The notes under the pieces are model-generated. The model saw only the letters and a list, made by a program, of their open reading frames with translations. It was not told the origin of the DNA and ran no database searches. Made by a program: the position numbers and the translations under genes. A stretch of DNA of 64,000 nucleotides from positions 1 through 64,000 of the forward strand of contig JAMWET010001028.1 in assembly GCA_024036415.1 (NCBI GenBank). Reading direction: 5' to 3'. This DNA comes from Prochilodus magdalenae. Lineage: Eukaryota; Chordata; Actinopteri; Characiformes; Prochilodontidae. Every line of letters starts with the position of its first letter. Position 1 is the first letter of the stretch. This document shows positions 11,476-25,639 of the stretch, one piece after another.

Positions 11476-12599
11476 GGTGCATTGTAAGCACAACTGGATA
11501 ATGGTTCTTAATTTCAATTTGTAGAATCTGTACCACACAACTTTTTAAAGTGACCCCTTCCATCTATAGTCACTAAATAACTGAAGGTTTTATAATAAAA
11601 CCTTCAAAATTAAAAAAGGATTAGTGTTTGATTTCATTTATATGTATCTGTTGTACTGTACTATATATTTCTATTTTTTGTACCTAAACCCACACAAATG
11701 TAAATGGGCCCCAAAAACAAAAATAAATATGAAAAATGTAGAAATAACTTCATAATATTTTTAATAAGGCTCAAAATGAGAAGATATCTTGCCAATATAT
11801 TTTATTTTCCATTTTGGAGCTCAGAGCCTCAACTAATTTAAGAATTAAATGAAGAGGATCTGATTCAATTTTTTAATTAGAAACACAGAATTACATAAGT
11901 CAAATACGTCAAATAAGTCCAAACATGCACGTCTTGTTTTTATATCTTCCTTCAACAGCTTTTTTTGTGTGTAGTGTTAATAATGGTAAAATTATTTTTA
12001 AAAAAGTTGTTTTATTTTTTTGTGTTTTTTTTTTGTTTTATGTATTTTTTTTCATTGTGTGAGTGTGTGTGCCATATTATGCAATATACTAGCAATCATT
12101 ACCATTTTATGCTTTAAGCTTTTAGAACTGAAACTGGTGTCTGACTTTTGTCACCACAGTCACCATAACTTCCTGTCAAAGGAGTTTTAAAACCTCACTT
12201 AGCCTTTGGTCCCTGTAGATTGGCCAAATATAGACATGAAAAAACATCTTAAAGATGTGTCACACCCTTTATAGTCACATCTCATGCTTTCATGTGTTCA
12301 TGCATTCTTGAGCCTTAACATGTCCTTGTGTCTTACTTACAATTTAAGATGAATGCCAGATTTGTTGGCTACCTTTAAAAAATCCTCATAACTTTTGCAT
12401 CTTTGCTCTAATTTCTTGTTTCTTCATCATAGGTGTGAAAGAGCTGAGATCCTTTCTGACTGATGCTGGAACACAAGCCTTTAAATCTCAAAATTGACTA
12501 ACTAGAGTTAATTTGAGTTTAAATGCAATGTAGTGGTGGCAGATTATTCTCAGTACTATAATAACACTTCAGACGCTTCGTAAAATGTAAAAAAAATTT
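11476..12599. other. AT-rich non-coding stretch
   Basis: Contains T-runs (for example 11,990-12,055) and no recognisable gene or complete repeat element. Confidence 0.5.
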
Positions 12600-12604
12600 A
12601 AATA

Positions 12605-13460
12605 AATAAAAACAAATTGCAATTATTTCTAAATCTCATAGACACATATTTTATTCACAATAGAATACAGAACACATATCATCAGATGTTAAAAGAGCAA
12701 AGAAGAGCCAAATGTCAACATGATCCCAAAAGGCTGCTGTCCTTTCTGGGCCAAAGTTTTTTTAAAATGGACTTAGGCAAAATGGAAAACTGGTCCATGG
12801 TTAGATGAATTAAAATGTTGAATTGTTTTTGGAACCCACTGATGCCATATCTTGCGGACTCATAAGGAGATGAACCATCCAATTTGTTACCAGCTTACAC
12901 ACTAGGACAGGCACTATCAAAGCTGAACAGTTTATAGAGGTTTAAGAACAACATATGCTGCCATCCAGACAAAACCACTTTCAGGGAAGACCTTGCATAT
13001 TTCAGCAAAATAAAACATACACTGCATCTATCACATTAGCATGGCTTTGCAGGGTCCGAACTGCCGGGTACTGAACTGGCCTGCCTGCAGTCCAGACCTT
13101 TCACCAATAGAAAACATTTGGTGCATCATGAAACAAAAGAATCAGCAACAAAGACCCAGGATTGTTGAGCAACTAGAATTCTACATCAGACAAGAATGGG
13201 ACAGCATTCACCTCTCAGCAATTAGTCTCCTCACTTTTTAGACATTCACAGGAGTGTTGTTAAAAGAAGAGAGGATGGTAGACATGGCCCTGTGTTTATT
13301 GAGATCAAGTTGTAAATGAGTTAATCATATTCATGAAATAGTAAAATGCCTCACTTTCAACATGTGTTCTATGTTCTCATTACACCATTGCACCTGTTTT
13401 TATTTGCATTTATTTACGTTACCCAGCATCATAATTGGAATGGAGGTTGTACTATACATT
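12605..13460 (+). mobile_element. Tc1/mariner-superfamily element, decayed, with transposase C-terminus
   Basis: The + strand at 13,041-13,241 encodes GPNCRVLNWPACSPDLSPIENIW, the second catalytic Asp region and its downstream helix, then a piece of the C-terminus (RPRIVEQLEFYIRQEWDSIH). Upstream the gene is frameshifted but still shows GMNHPICYQ-like and AACATATGCTGCCATCCAGA sequence. Ends near 12,613 (AAATTGCAATTATTTCTAAATC) and 13,445 (ATTGGAATGGAGGTTGTAC) resemble the inverted ends of a common fish Tc1/mariner family. It cannot encode an active enzyme. Confidence 0.75.
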
Positions 13461-15560
13461 GTGCAAAAACATCAAAAGAAGCAGACAACATTTATATAAA
13501 TATAAAATTACAGATACAATACATATCCTTTCAGACTCTTTTCAAACCTTTTAGGACAGAAACACCTGTGTATTTTTTTACAGATCTGAGGAGTGGAGCT
13601 TGTTTTTCTTTTTTTTATTAAAGATGAAAGCTTTACCTTCTGTTTTTCTCATGATAAAGGATCTGCTAGGTCATAAATGTTTTTTTGGAATGCCACTTTT
13701 TCCTGTATCTCCAGTTTTGGAAATCCCCATTTCTACACTGCTTTTCTCATACTGTTTTTATATATTCAAGAAATCAACTTCAGTCAGTGACCTCCAACTG
13801 GGCAAATGAGAAGAGAAAACGACTTTGGATGGGTGCGGCAGTGAATGCAGCATAAACATGTAGGCCAGCTAACAGGTTTCAAACGAGTGCCATGTGGTGC
13901 GTCTATTTTTAAAGGCACATATATTCTAGCATACTATTAGATTAGTTTTCTAGATTAGTAATGTGGTTTTTTAAGGTGCCCCACTAAATTATGCAGGACA
14001 AGGTATCTGTATTGTTTCCCAATATTACCACAGGTGGACAGTATCAAAACACGTGCCTGCATAGATCAGCATCTTTCCTTTAGTGGCAGTCTAGGCAGTT
14101 TTATATTGATGGATTGCTGGTTTAGCTGGTCACTTAACTAATAACTTGTATTGGTGCCTACCAGCATACAGTATGCAAAACCCAGCATGTGCTGGATTTG
14201 GTGGTGACCAGCAACACTGATCTGTGCTATTTTGTTTTAACTATACATGCCGAGCAAGGCTAATCCAGCTCGATTGAAGCATTACAGTCAAGTAAACTGT
14301 AAGGAACCCAACTGTCTCTCTGTTACACAATATTCACAGAAGTCCAGTTTCTGTGACCTACTATCAGTGAGCTGTTTCCTGATACTATGTGTGTTAAGGG
14401 GACTGAAGTAGACACCTCTTCCTGCTACACTTACATGAAAAAGCTGTATATAATTTCAGTACCACATTTAAGAATGCACCAGGAAATGACTGTTACTAAA
14501 AGCTGACCTTGTCTGGTGAAACGAAACCTCAGTGATTTTATCTGTCATTTTAAATTTCATTCCGCCATTGTAAATATGCCAGAAGGCACATGCCACACAT
14601 CTACTAACTGTAGCGGAGCATGCTGAAATGTAAATGATAACACTACTACCCTTTTTCACTGAGTTTTTCAGTTAACGGATCTTTCACTTAAGTGCTGGTA
14701 GATATAGAGCTTTTATTTATTAGACTGCTTGTTCCCGAGAAACTTATTAAGTGCTGGAATTTTAACAGTGGTGGTAATAGAGCACTGCTAGTTCCAACTA
14801 ACATTATAAACTCCATAAATAGCATAGAAGTGTTTAACTGACCTGCTTTACTGCTGTGACAAATTTGCATCTGTTTTCTCCAAACATTACTACAAAAACA
14901 TGAATACATATATACAGTACATATATACCTATATAATACACAGTACATACTTCTACGTAGCACGCTATTTTAAAAGCAGCATTATGGTATTTATGATATG
15001 GTGATATAAACAGCATTGATAATTATACCTATAATTTTTTTCATTACATCACAAAATTTCCAAGTGCCCCAAGGCCGAATTTGTGATATACTAAGAAAAT
15101 TACTGTAGTAATAGTTCAATGAAAACAGACTATTAATAACTAGCCAAGCAGATTTAAAGTAAAGGGTTAATTTTGGAAAAGTTGTTTTTATCTTCTGTTC
15201 CTCTTTTCTCAAACCAAGTTGATTTATCATCTTGTATCTGTATATACGTATTGTATATGTATCTGAATTTTCTGTTCCATCTCACATGATGCAATATCTG
15301 TACAGGAGCCAGAATGTAACTGCAGCACTGTTTGAGGTGGAACAGACATTTTAATTATAAAGCCAACTTCTGCTTCATCATCTTTTTCACCTGCATGCTT
15401 ATTTTGGTGTTCTTTGTGTTTCGTTGTGCTGTCTTTAGCCTCTATGATATAAATGCAGAGTTAGCTTTTCCATTAGAAGACTTAGGGTGCTGGTGGTGGC
15501 TCTTTATAAAGCATGGTAATTAAAGACACTCATTCTACTCAAACTCTTTTCTCTCTCATT
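13461..15560. other. Non-coding stretch without a recognisable gene
   Basis: No exons with splice support, RNA gene or full repeat element identified. Short open frames have low-complexity or unremarkable sequence. Confidence 0.5.
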
Positions 15561-15704
15561 GACCTTGGACTCAAAGGCCAAGACTTCCACAAGACTTTGT
15601 GGAGCACTTTGTAGTTCCACAACTGCAGACCATTGCCCATCTGTTTCTGTGCATTATTTGTTATCCCCCTTTCACCCTGTTTTTAATGGTCTTAACCCCC
15701 ACAG

Positions 15705-16150
15705 GACCACCACAAGACAGGCATTATTTGAGTATTTTTCAGCACTGCAGTGACACTGATCTAGTCAGTGGTGTGTTAGTGTGTGTTGCTCTGGTATGTG
15801 TAGGTCAGACACAGCAGTGTTGCTGGAGTTTCTAAACATTATGTCCTCTTACCGTCCACTTACTGCCCACCCCATTAGACACCACTACCTTGTTGGTCCG
15901 CCTTGTAGCTCATCTGTGGCTGCCCACAGGAAGCTGTTGGCTGGATAGTTTTGGTTGGTGCACTATTCTCAGTCCAGCAGTGACACTGAGGTATTTAAAC
16001 ACTTTAGCAGCACTGCTGTGTCAGATCCCCTCATATCAGCACAACACAGACTAACTCCCCTCTACCACATCAGTGTCACTACAGTGCTGAAAAAGATCCA
16101 CCACCCACATATTACCTGCTCTGTGGTGGTGGGATAGGCTGTGTTGGTGG
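15705..16150. mobile_element. Palindromic MITE-like repeat (copy 1)
   Basis: The left part (TTTTTCAGCACTGCAGTGACACTGA at 15,735) is the inverted complement of the right part (TCAGTGTCACTACAGTGCTGAAAAAG at 16,070), giving long terminal inverted repeats around a core with CTACCTTGTTGGTCCGCC. A diverged copy lies inverted at 43,185-43,480. No protein is encoded. The inverted structure is seen directly; the transposon family is not identified. Confidence 0.75.
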
Positions 16151-16565
16151 GATAAGCTGACCACTTAAGAACAGAGTGAAAAGGGTTTACAAAGCATGCA
16201 GCAAATAAGATGGACTACAATCTGTAATCGTAAAACTACATAGTGCACTTATACGGTAAATCAGATGGGCTTCAGTCTGTCAACATATAACTACAAAGTA
16301 CTCCTGGATAGTAGGTGGTGCTGTAAAAATGGATAATGGGTATAGATCCAATAAGGTGCACTTATTTAAGTGAAAACTGGTCAGTTTGTTTTGTGATTTA
16401 ACAGTGTTTTCTAGTGATATTAAATAGCAATAATTAAATATATATTTTACAAGAAACGGAAGTGAACAAAAGCTGAGTAAATTCCCATGTAGAACCTCAG
16501 AAAGACTGGCGTTCATATCACTTTAACTCACCATAGAAAGGTGTGTTGCTTTATCTTTAGAATAG

Positions 16566-17025
16566 TTGCCAAGGCTGGCATTTGAGGATGTATCTAGGAT
16601 TGTTGGGGAAAACCAAATCGTTGGTCGTTTCAAGGCTAGACTACTGCAACTCGCTCCTGGCTGGTCTTCCTCTGCGGGCCATCAGGCCCTTGCAACTTGT
16701 CCAGAACGCTGCAGCCCGTCTCATCTTCACTCTTCCAAAGTTCACCCATGTCACTCCACTGCTGCGCTCCCTCCATTGGCTTCCTGTCGTTGCCCGCATC
16801 AGGTTTAAAACTCTGATGCTGGCCTACAAAGCCAAGAATCTACCAGCACCTCCCTACCTTATGGCAATGGTGAAGAGTCGAGCTGTACCTCGAGCCCTTC
16901 GTGCTTCAAGTACAGCTCGACTCGAACCGCCATCCCTGAGGACTCATGGAAGACAAGCGTCCAGACTCTTTTCTGTCCTGGCTCCCAGATGGTGGAATGA
17001 ACTTTCACTCATCTCCAAAAGTATA
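16566..17025 (+). mobile_element. L2/CR1-like LINE, ORF2 C-terminal end
   Basis: The + strand encodes [18 protein letters not shown], then [34 protein letters not shown] and [15 protein letters not shown], a well-conserved tail of L2/CR1-like LINE ORF2 in fish. The reading frame is open over about 140 residues and ends with a diverged tail after 17,025. The 5' RT portion is missing. A second copy of the same region is at 61,130-61,530 on the minus strand. Confidence 0.88.
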
Positions 17026-17039
17026 TTTATATATTTTTT

Positions 17040-20000
17040 AAGATTTTAAATGTTATTATTATCTTATTTTTCTGGGTCAGGGTTCTAGGGCCTATCCTGG
17101 TGGTCGCTGGGCAGAAGCCAGGAACACCCTGGACAGGTCGTCAGTCCATTGCAGGACAGCTGTTTAATTTGAATTTTTTAAATAAAATGTTTACTTTTTT
17201 TTTATTGGCTATTTATAACAGAATGTTGATAAACGCTGGTTGGAGAGGCCCCTTGTAAAATGTTGCTTAGGGAACCAACAGGAAGTTTGGATGTGCTTTT
17301 ATTATTCAAACATGCCTTAATCTGGCATTAGTAGTAAAATTGGTCTTGCAGGTAAAAAGCAGTAACTGACAGGGACACTCACTGCAGCCCACACACCACT
17401 AAAGAAGACTGTTTCATTTTAACCAAAATCCTACACAGTGCTGCTTTAAGTAACAAAGTACAATCACTTAAGGATCCACCCATTATGCCTTTACCTAGCG
17501 GCTCTGCTTGGGTGAATTGAAGAGTACCCGAATTGTGTTACATATTGCATAGTTACTAGCTGATATTGTAAGCTGGCAAATAAGTGCCAAATACGTGACC
17601 TAGTATATGCTCAGTTGCTATCTACAGCTGAATATGACCTTTTGTATTTTACTTGCACTTACTAACAGTCCAAAGTCCAATTCATACAAGGGGATTTAGC
17701 GGTGGATTTTCCCATGATGTGTGACAACAAATGATCATGGCAAACCAGTGGTTGGCAGCTTATGAATACTAAGCACTGACTACAAGTTTAGAAATGAATG
17801 AGTGACTTATTATTGTGAGAAGACTCTAAGGCCTTGGTATTAACATGCAATAATTCACATAAAGTGTTTTTTGCAAATACAGTGTGGACTTATTTCCCTT
17901 ATTTCCCTGAAAAGCTGAAAGGGCTGCTGTTGACAGCATTCAGGTGTGTCTGGGTTGGGTCCTAAAACAGCAGGTCATAAACAAAGGCAATGCTGTTCCA
18001 GGTCAGTTTCTGCTAAATGATATTGTTATCTTGCCACTTACTGTAACAAACTGGAGTTTTATTTCCTTGTTTGACCAAAGGCTTGTTAGTCAGCAGCTGC
18101 GAACAGCCTGTTTACTGCAGTACTGCGCAGTCTAACATGTTTCAGAATGTGCACATTAAAGAAGCTCACCAGTCCAATAAACACAGACCATCATTCTATG
18201 TAGTCATTTTTAAATGTTCAGAAAATGTTTGGCTGGCTGCTCACTCACCGTAACAGTGCTGATGAGAGCTTAAATGGCAACAAAATGTTTGATTTAACAG
18301 TTCTTCTTCTGTAAATGATCTTTATAGTTTGGTAATGCGCTTGCCGTGGACCCCGCAAGGACTCTCGACAGTTCCCATCTTCATTCTGATACATTCTGAA
18401 TAGATAGACAGGAATGAAACTTTGAATGGTGAAGAAAAAAAAACTTTGAATGGTGAAGAATGTTCTAGAGCAGGGTCAATGTGTGAATGTGTTGTTTTTG
18501 AGGTATGAAGACAGATGTGTCTCTGTAGAAAAGGACTAGTGCATGTAGCTATCACAGTGTTTATAATGAGATCATGTTGTTGCTGATCTTGCTCAGTTGG
18601 CGATGCCGTAAGTGCTGACCAAAGAGCATGTTTAGCCTCATGCACGCAGTAAACATTTATAACACGTATTTTTTCTTTTATCAGACACCCTGTCTAACAC
18701 TTGCTACCTGTTTTACGTGTCAAAGATGTAGTTCCAACAAAGGTTGCCATAACAGTCTATACCACAATGGCTACAATCAGTATGGAAGCAACATTTACCT
18801 TCCAAAGACACAAAGTTGCGTAATGTGCACTTTTTTAAAACAACAATAAAAGCAAGAAACAGTGCTGACACAACCTTCCTGCCTTTGGTAAAACAGACAA
18901 ATAAGTGTGCAGCTTCCCATTACAACACTTTCCACATCTGAGGCAACACTTTTAACATCTGTCCTAAAGGCTACATCATTTCTGTAGTCCAATAACCCAC
19001 AAAATTTATTATCCGCATACACTGAATTGGTTAATTGCCCGCCCCTGTTTATGACACTGAAATTTCTTTCATGTGACTAATGCAAAGGACACATCTTTAA
19101 GAGATTTTTAACCTTCCTGTAATATTCTGCTTACAATGTCTTACGAGTATTGTTTCCTAAGGAGTGGTCAGTACAAGTGTTGTGAACAATGTAGGCTAAT
19201 GATAAAAAGTGACTCATTCAGTATAAAGCCCATGAAATAAGGCACCACAGTCAGGTCTGGTCACACCATTCAGAAAGAAGTGACCTAAATATCATTACTG
19301 ATATTTAACTTGGACTTCAGATTAAAATCCATTTGCATTGACCAATATCTTAATTCTGTTTATTATATTGAAACAAATGTTTGAGCATTTAATTAGTTAC
19401 TACTAGAACAACCATAACACTACTGAGGCTTTGCCTAATGTTTAAGTAGTGACTGTTAAGGTAAAGACAATTTTTGCACATTGTTGCACAGAGCTCAAAA
19501 TGTTAGCCTGTCTATGATGAGCAAACACTTTGAATAGCTGTTTTGTGTTTACTTAACTTTAGAATGAGATAAACAATAAGACCTTTGAGATTATTATTTG
19601 AGCAGTTCCTTTGGTAGACTTCTGCAGGTTTGATTTAAAACGTCTGGGTTCATGATCCAATCAGTGAACACAACCTCACTGCCCCAGAATTTTCCAGCTC
19701 AGCACTTTACAGCAGGGTTTTCCAATTGGAGGAGCAAGTGGTCCACAGTGAGCCAGTGATGTTGCACTGTCATAACATCAATAATAAAAATATTACTTAA
19801 TAGAAAATAAAGTATATAAATGTTCTTTAAAGGTAAATAACCATTTGAATCTTCATGTTTAAAAATTTGGCTTTGGTTGCCATGGTTCTGCCTGATTTTA
19901 GTAATATAAACTTTCATGCTTTCTAGCGATAAATAGACAGACCTTTAAGTGGTAAAGGTTGAGAACCCCTTTTTTATATTACCAACAGACTGGTCAGGTT

Positions 20001-21680
20001 TTCTCCACACAAAGAATCTACTGTCAGTCTAAAAATGTTTCTCCCTGAAACAAATATCACAAGTAAACAATTTATGAAATAACCAAATTTAGAGCGTCTA
20101 AACAGTTTTGAAGCCTCTTTATTTTTAGAGAGAGGTACAAATATAATACATGACTATGACAGAATTTATACATGCTTAGAGTCACCAGTCCTCACCCACC
20201 AGGATTCACCCTAAGAAGAAGCCTTAAATAATTTAATAATGAATGTATGCTTGTTGACTAAAGAATGCTTTCAGATAAAGATGGCACTCCTAACACACGT
20301 GTGGGGAAAATGTTACCATACTATGACAAAAGTGCATTGATAAACGAAACGATAGTGACTTCCGGGCATCTTTTGTTCAGTAAGCTCAAGGATAACTTCC
20401 TGGAATCATTTTTTGGAATCATTTCTAAACACAGAATAATAAGTTATGCATCACAACTTTCTGTTAACAGTATCTAACCACAGTATCTAAGTATTTCAGC
20501 ATTTCAAAGCTTCCTAAATGGCTTTGGGCTTGGATATATGGTTCTAAAAACAACATTTACATTATGTGGAGAGGCTTTAATTTAAAAAGCTATTCACACT
20601 CACAAAATCATACTTCTTTATTAAAACATTTGCTGGAAGCCTCCTTAGGAAATCACAAGTGGTTCTTTTAAACACTGTAAATATAGAGAAACAAGTAATC
20701 ACTGTTGAGTGGTCTGATGTATAGTTAAAACCTACACAGAGTTCCTTAAAAAATTACCAAACCAAAGACAAAAGATCAATATGTTAAAAACATTATTTTG
20801 AGATACCTTATAGTGATTACTACTACACATAGACCATTTGTTAAAGAATGGCCATCATGTTTGTTTTATCTGCTCTAAGGTCTGCTGTGGTTCAGATGGT
20901 CTCACACTGGTGGACCGATATGAAGCAGTCGTGTAAAAAATATTGCAGGAAGTTGTTCCTGAGCTTAACAAAAAATGTGCAATGCCCTTTATTTAATCCC
21001 TGTTGCTTCATTAATGAATGGGCCTTTGTAATTATAAAAGGTCATTAACATTATTTCCTGAATGTACGTTAAGACTGTCAACGCTATATCAAGCATTCAA
21101 GCATTCTTGATTATTTATTTATTTATTTTTTTTGTCAAAGAAGATTCACCTAAATAAATTATCGTTATTACAAACACTAACATTTTTGATGGATTCTTGG
21201 AGCCTGAGGGTAAATCCTTAAGGACTGGTGACCCTAGGAATGTGTAGATATACTTACATAGTCATAAACATTTGTGGATTTAGAATCAACCCTCCAACTT
21301 CCCTCTGAACCATTAAGAATTGAGTTGTATTAAAGAATATTTGGACATTTTAAGTACTGGTAAAGTGTAGTGGGGTTCTGCAGGTTACTTTATAAACAAG
21401 ATGACATTTACTTCTACACATTTATGGTAAACGCTGTGGAAAAAACTTTTTAAGAACCTTTTAGCAGATGAAACACTTTTAGCCAGCTGGACGTTCATGA
21501 TGGTAATTTGTAGAAAGTTCCTTAGAACTTCCAGTACCCCAGAGATATCAGCATGTCCTATGAATGCAAAAGGCCTAATTTAATGCAAAAGCGGGAGCTG
21601 ATTGCCTTAGATCAAATAATGATTTACATTTTGCACCCATCTTTCAAAAATAATGTGATGTCTTACTGTCTGTTAGGGAA
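17040..21680. other. Non-coding stretch without a recognisable gene
   Basis: AT-rich sequence with no supported gene. At 18,415-18,470 a short segment (ACTTTGAATGGTGAAGAA) is tandemly duplicated around a poly-A tract. Confidence 0.5.
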
Positions 21681-21689
21681 ATAGATACC

Positions 21690-21870
21690 CAAATGCAAAT
21701 TAGAAAAGTTCATGGTTTAGTTGCTTCATTAACATTCTGTCTTTGGTATTTCTAACTACTTGATCCTTCATAGCCTAGCAACTGTAACTACGCTTGGGAT
21801 AATATTGCAGCTGCAGTGTATTCAGGCCTTAGATAATTACAAATATAAATGGGTTATGATTTAAACCCAA
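21690..21870 (+). repeat. Interspersed repeat, copy A
   Basis: Matches 23,120-23,450 over about 180 bp, including TTCTGTCTTTGGTATTTCTAA, ATAGCCTAGCAAC and AATATTGCAGC blocks, separated in the second copy by a short insertion. The shared order of blocks shows a common origin; the family is unknown. Confidence 0.65.
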
Positions 21871-22940
21871 AGCATTGACTGAGATAGTAACAAGCTAAAA
21901 ATTAGCAGGAGAAGAATTTAACAACAATATCCAACATAACAAAATCATTGTGTAACTGCTAAAATACATATTTACTGCAATCAAATAAAAATGGCAGGCA
22001 CGTGCAGTGTTTTCCCTCCTGCACTTCAAGAACGTGCAGATGGGGTTCCTATCCCAGGTGATGATGTCGTCATGTGGTGGCTCTGACAGTTTGGACCACA
22101 GATGACCTTGAGAGGAACTTTTTGGAACGAGCTTTTGGCGGCCCTTCAGAGGCCAACATGACGCCAGCAGCCTCAGATCAGCTGCCCGGCTGTCTGTGCA
22201 GCCAGCTAACTCTCAGCACCCTGGGTCTTACAAGACACCTGCAAAAACCCCCTTCAACAGAACGCCAGGTCATGCTGGAAATATTGCAAAAAGATGATAG
22301 CTCAAAATGGACTGCTCACGTTGCCCTGTTTTGATTAAAAGTCACGCTAGTTCTGGGAAAGGCTCAGATTTAAGCATGGCTGCTCACATGCCGCTCTCTG
22401 ATTTATTTATTTTTTGGCACTTAGCTTTGTTGAAATGACACAGCAAAAAAGCAACAAGCCTCCTTTTTCCTTTGGAATGTGAACACTCAATCATATCATT
22501 ACAATCTGTAAAAGTCAATGCCTGAGCATACAGGACACGCTTCACTAAAACCTTTCAAATGCAAACTACTCATAAAATACTGGTTATATCAGTAATACAC
22601 AGGGTATAGACAATCTTGGCATTTTCTGAATATGCTGCACATCTGAAACCTAAACATAAAAAGGCCACAGGTCACAGGTGTTTACCATGTTAAATGATGT
22701 GTTGTTATACTACTGCCCTCCATTGTTATACTACTACCCACCAACACCATCTGGTTCAATTCCCTGCCCATTCAAGCATATCAGGCCAAACAGAGTTCTT
22801 GCGCAAGACCGCTAAATCTATATTTACTTACCTCTGTAACTTGATTAAATTGTTGCATAAGTCTAAATATATGAAAAATGTATTAATAAGATCTTTGTTC
22901 CTTATTTTGACACATAATTATTACATTCATCTGCTGTTTT
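21871..22940. other. Non-coding; candidate conserved element at 22,000-22,400
   Basis: The segment 22,000-22,400 has mixed composition, few repeats and no splice-supported exon. A conserved non-coding element is possible but cannot be shown from one sequence. Confidence 0.35.
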
Positions 22941-22949
22941 TATGAGGTA

Positions 22950-23860
22950 TTTTATTGTAAACAATGTCTTCAAGTTGGAACAAAAGTGAAATGCATAAAA
23001 ACTGAAACAGTGATTTATAAATCACCTTTGACCTATATTTGAATCAAAACACTACAAAGACAAGATAAAGTTTTACTTTTATTGACTATTATTGACATAT
23101 GCTCAGCCTGAAACCTAAAATAGATGCCAAAATGCAAATTCAGAAAAGTTTATTGTTTAGCTGCTTCATAAACAATCAGCGAGGTTCTGTCTTTGGTATT
23201 TCTAACTCTTTGGTCTTTTATAGCCTAGCAACCGTAACTACACCTGGGATACTTCTGAAAAAACTGAATACCGGGGACTATTTTGTTAAGTAGTTACATG
23301 TAATCTGTTACTACCTAACCATGTGTACAACAGTACACTATATATTTAGTTAAAAAAAAAAAAGAAAGAATAACATAATATTGCAGCATTATATTGTTTT
23401 CAGGTCTTAGATATTTACAAATATGAATGGGTTGCAATTTAAATTGTGCTATGACTTACATGTTCAAATAAATGAGCAATTAAATGCTAGGAGCTTTGTG
23501 AAATGTTTGAAAGAAAGAGGTGATGCAATCATACTTGGGTATAAAATGGGCATCCCAGAAAGGTCTAGACCTTTATGAACAAGGATGAATATTACTGTCA
23601 TGGTATGAAAGTGTATTAGTGGTGCCTTCTAGATATGATTGCACAGAAGAATGGCAAATTTTAAGAAAATTTTGCTTTCAAAACTAGAACATTTTTGTGT
23701 CTATTTGCCAAAAGATTATTAGGTTTGTAGAAAGGTAAATACAACACAGTAATTAATGCTTAGTGCAGGTATCAAAGCTGGAATGAGAATATATAAGTAC
23801 CAAAAAAGTTGGAACATAAAAGTGTATTTTTGTACTGTTTTGAATGTAGTACAAGTCAAA
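22950..23860 (+). mobile_element. Decayed Tc1/mariner remnant interrupted by a repeat insertion
   Basis: The start (TTGGAACAAAAGTGAAATGCAT and flanking) and the later block around 23,505-23,600 (GTGAAATGTTTGAAAGAAAGAGGTGATG and GGTATAAAATGGGCATCCCAG) resemble consecutive parts of the same fish Tc1/mariner family, but are separated by the insert at 23,120-23,450. No open transposase remains. Confidence 0.5.
23120..23450 (+). repeat. Interspersed repeat, copy B (with internal insertion)
   Basis: Second copy of the sequence at 21,690-21,870. The insert sits inside a Tc1/mariner remnant, so this family was mobile after the Tc1 copy landed. Confidence 0.6.
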
Positions 23861-24327
23861 CACTGGAAGGCATGACTACTTTCTTTTTCATTAGCATTTC
23901 AGGTTTATTGGAGTTATGCTTATACATGTTAGTACAGATGTACTGATTCAGCTTCTTTTCTCCCAATTCTCATTACAGTATCAGAGAACTGGCCCACACC
24001 AAGTACTGATCCAATACCATAGCTCTGTTAATCATGTGCTATAAGAATCAAATTAAGAGAGTATACAGTAAGTGGGACACTATAAGGACACTATATTAAG
24101 CCTGTGCTATAGAGGTGCAGTCGGGTCTATTAACATTGTGTTATTTCTAATTTAATGTAATTTAATCATATTTAGATGTGATGACAAATATAAGCAGGAA
24201 GATTTATTTAGAGCAAATGCAGCCAGTTTACCACAAGATGTAAATCACTGTTAACACCTGCATAAACTGGAAGGTGACAAATGATAGTTTAAAATGACAG
24301 TTTAGTTTATTTATAATTTATTTATGA

Positions 24328-24352
24328 CACACACACACACACACACACACAC
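24328..24352. repeat. (AC)n microsatellite
   Basis: About 12 AC dinucleotides in a row. Confidence 0.95.
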
Positions 24353-24599
24353 ATTTCAGTTTAAATTTAATCATAGTTCAGCCTAATTTTGGATTATCAG
24401 GCTACAGTCCCACAGTAATTTATGCTACACTACTAAACTGCTCCAGGCCAGGTAACGTACGTTTTGGATAATTGGAATATAATACAATAATTACGCCAAT
24501 AATTCTGTAGGCATACAGAATGGTGCTTGAAGTTGGGGAACCATTAGAATTGTTTTTTCATATCTCTACGTAAAACTAAAACTCAGATCAATATTACAT

Positions 24600-24735
24600 A
24601 TATGTGTGTGGCAAAAGTATGTGAACCTTTGTGAAAGGAGATTTTCGAGGAGCTCAGAAGAAGAGTTGTTGATGCTCATCGGGCTAGACAATGTAACAAA
24701 AGCATCTCTAAAGAGTGTGGACACTGATGTGAAAT
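24600..24735 (+). mobile_element. Tc1-like transposon fragment (DNA-binding region)
   Basis: Contains GGAGATTTTCGAGGAGCTCA, then GTTGTTGATGCTCATCGGGC and AAAGCATCTCTAAAGAGTGT, the same family as 10,090-10,770. Only the 5' portion is present. Confidence 0.7.
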
Positions 24736-25639
24736 AGTGCTGTAGAGAAACTTACTATGTCAAATTTACTGTACAATGGGAATTTCATAAAATTGGGTGC
24801 TATCCTGTCTTATCTTCTTCTCTGCCCAGCATGTTTTTTCAGCCAAAAGCAGGAATCATAAAACAATGTCAACGAGTGTTTATGTGCCATTTTTGTGTAG
24901 CTTTCTGTGGCATTTAACACCTTAGACTTCTGGTTCCTATTACCATCACTGTGAACAATTCTCACTCTGTAGTGTGTGTCAACATACTTGGCCAATAAAC
25001 CTGATGCTTAAGCATCACCAAACACATTCATTCTGAAATGATAGAAAGGGAGGAATTCAGCTGTGTAAGGGCCAAGGTTTTCATTTCATTTTCTTTTTTT
25101 TTACAGCAGGAAAACCCCTCCTGCTCGTATCATTCCTCACACCTAGAGTGCACATATACAGAGATAAAGCAGTGGAGGTGGTTTCCTCATAGAGGGAGTT
25201 CAGAGGGCGACCACGAAGGACGCAATACCCCTCCACACACTGCTGATCCCCTCACTACACTCAGCAGCGTCGGTGAAGTCCGGCTGCTGAAAGAATTCGT
25301 TCTTTAAAAGTCGATTATTTTTCAATAACCGGCCGAACCGATTCACATCCCCACCTTACTTCCCAGTTCACTGACCAACCTTCTTGATTACCTGCCAAGA
25401 GGAATCTGATGTGTGTCAGTTTGTATTTGTTTCGGATCAGATAATGGCGTTTCAGGGGAAATACTCTCAAAAAACATTTTACCAAAACAAAAAAACCCGA
25501 CCCACACTTATATATGAAATAATAATGGAGGGAAACATGTATACGAAGGATACGACTCATGACGAGAAAACTGTTGATGCGGACGAATTCGAAATTGCTC
25601 AAGGGAATCGGTTCGTTAAAACGGAATCACTCTTCCTAT

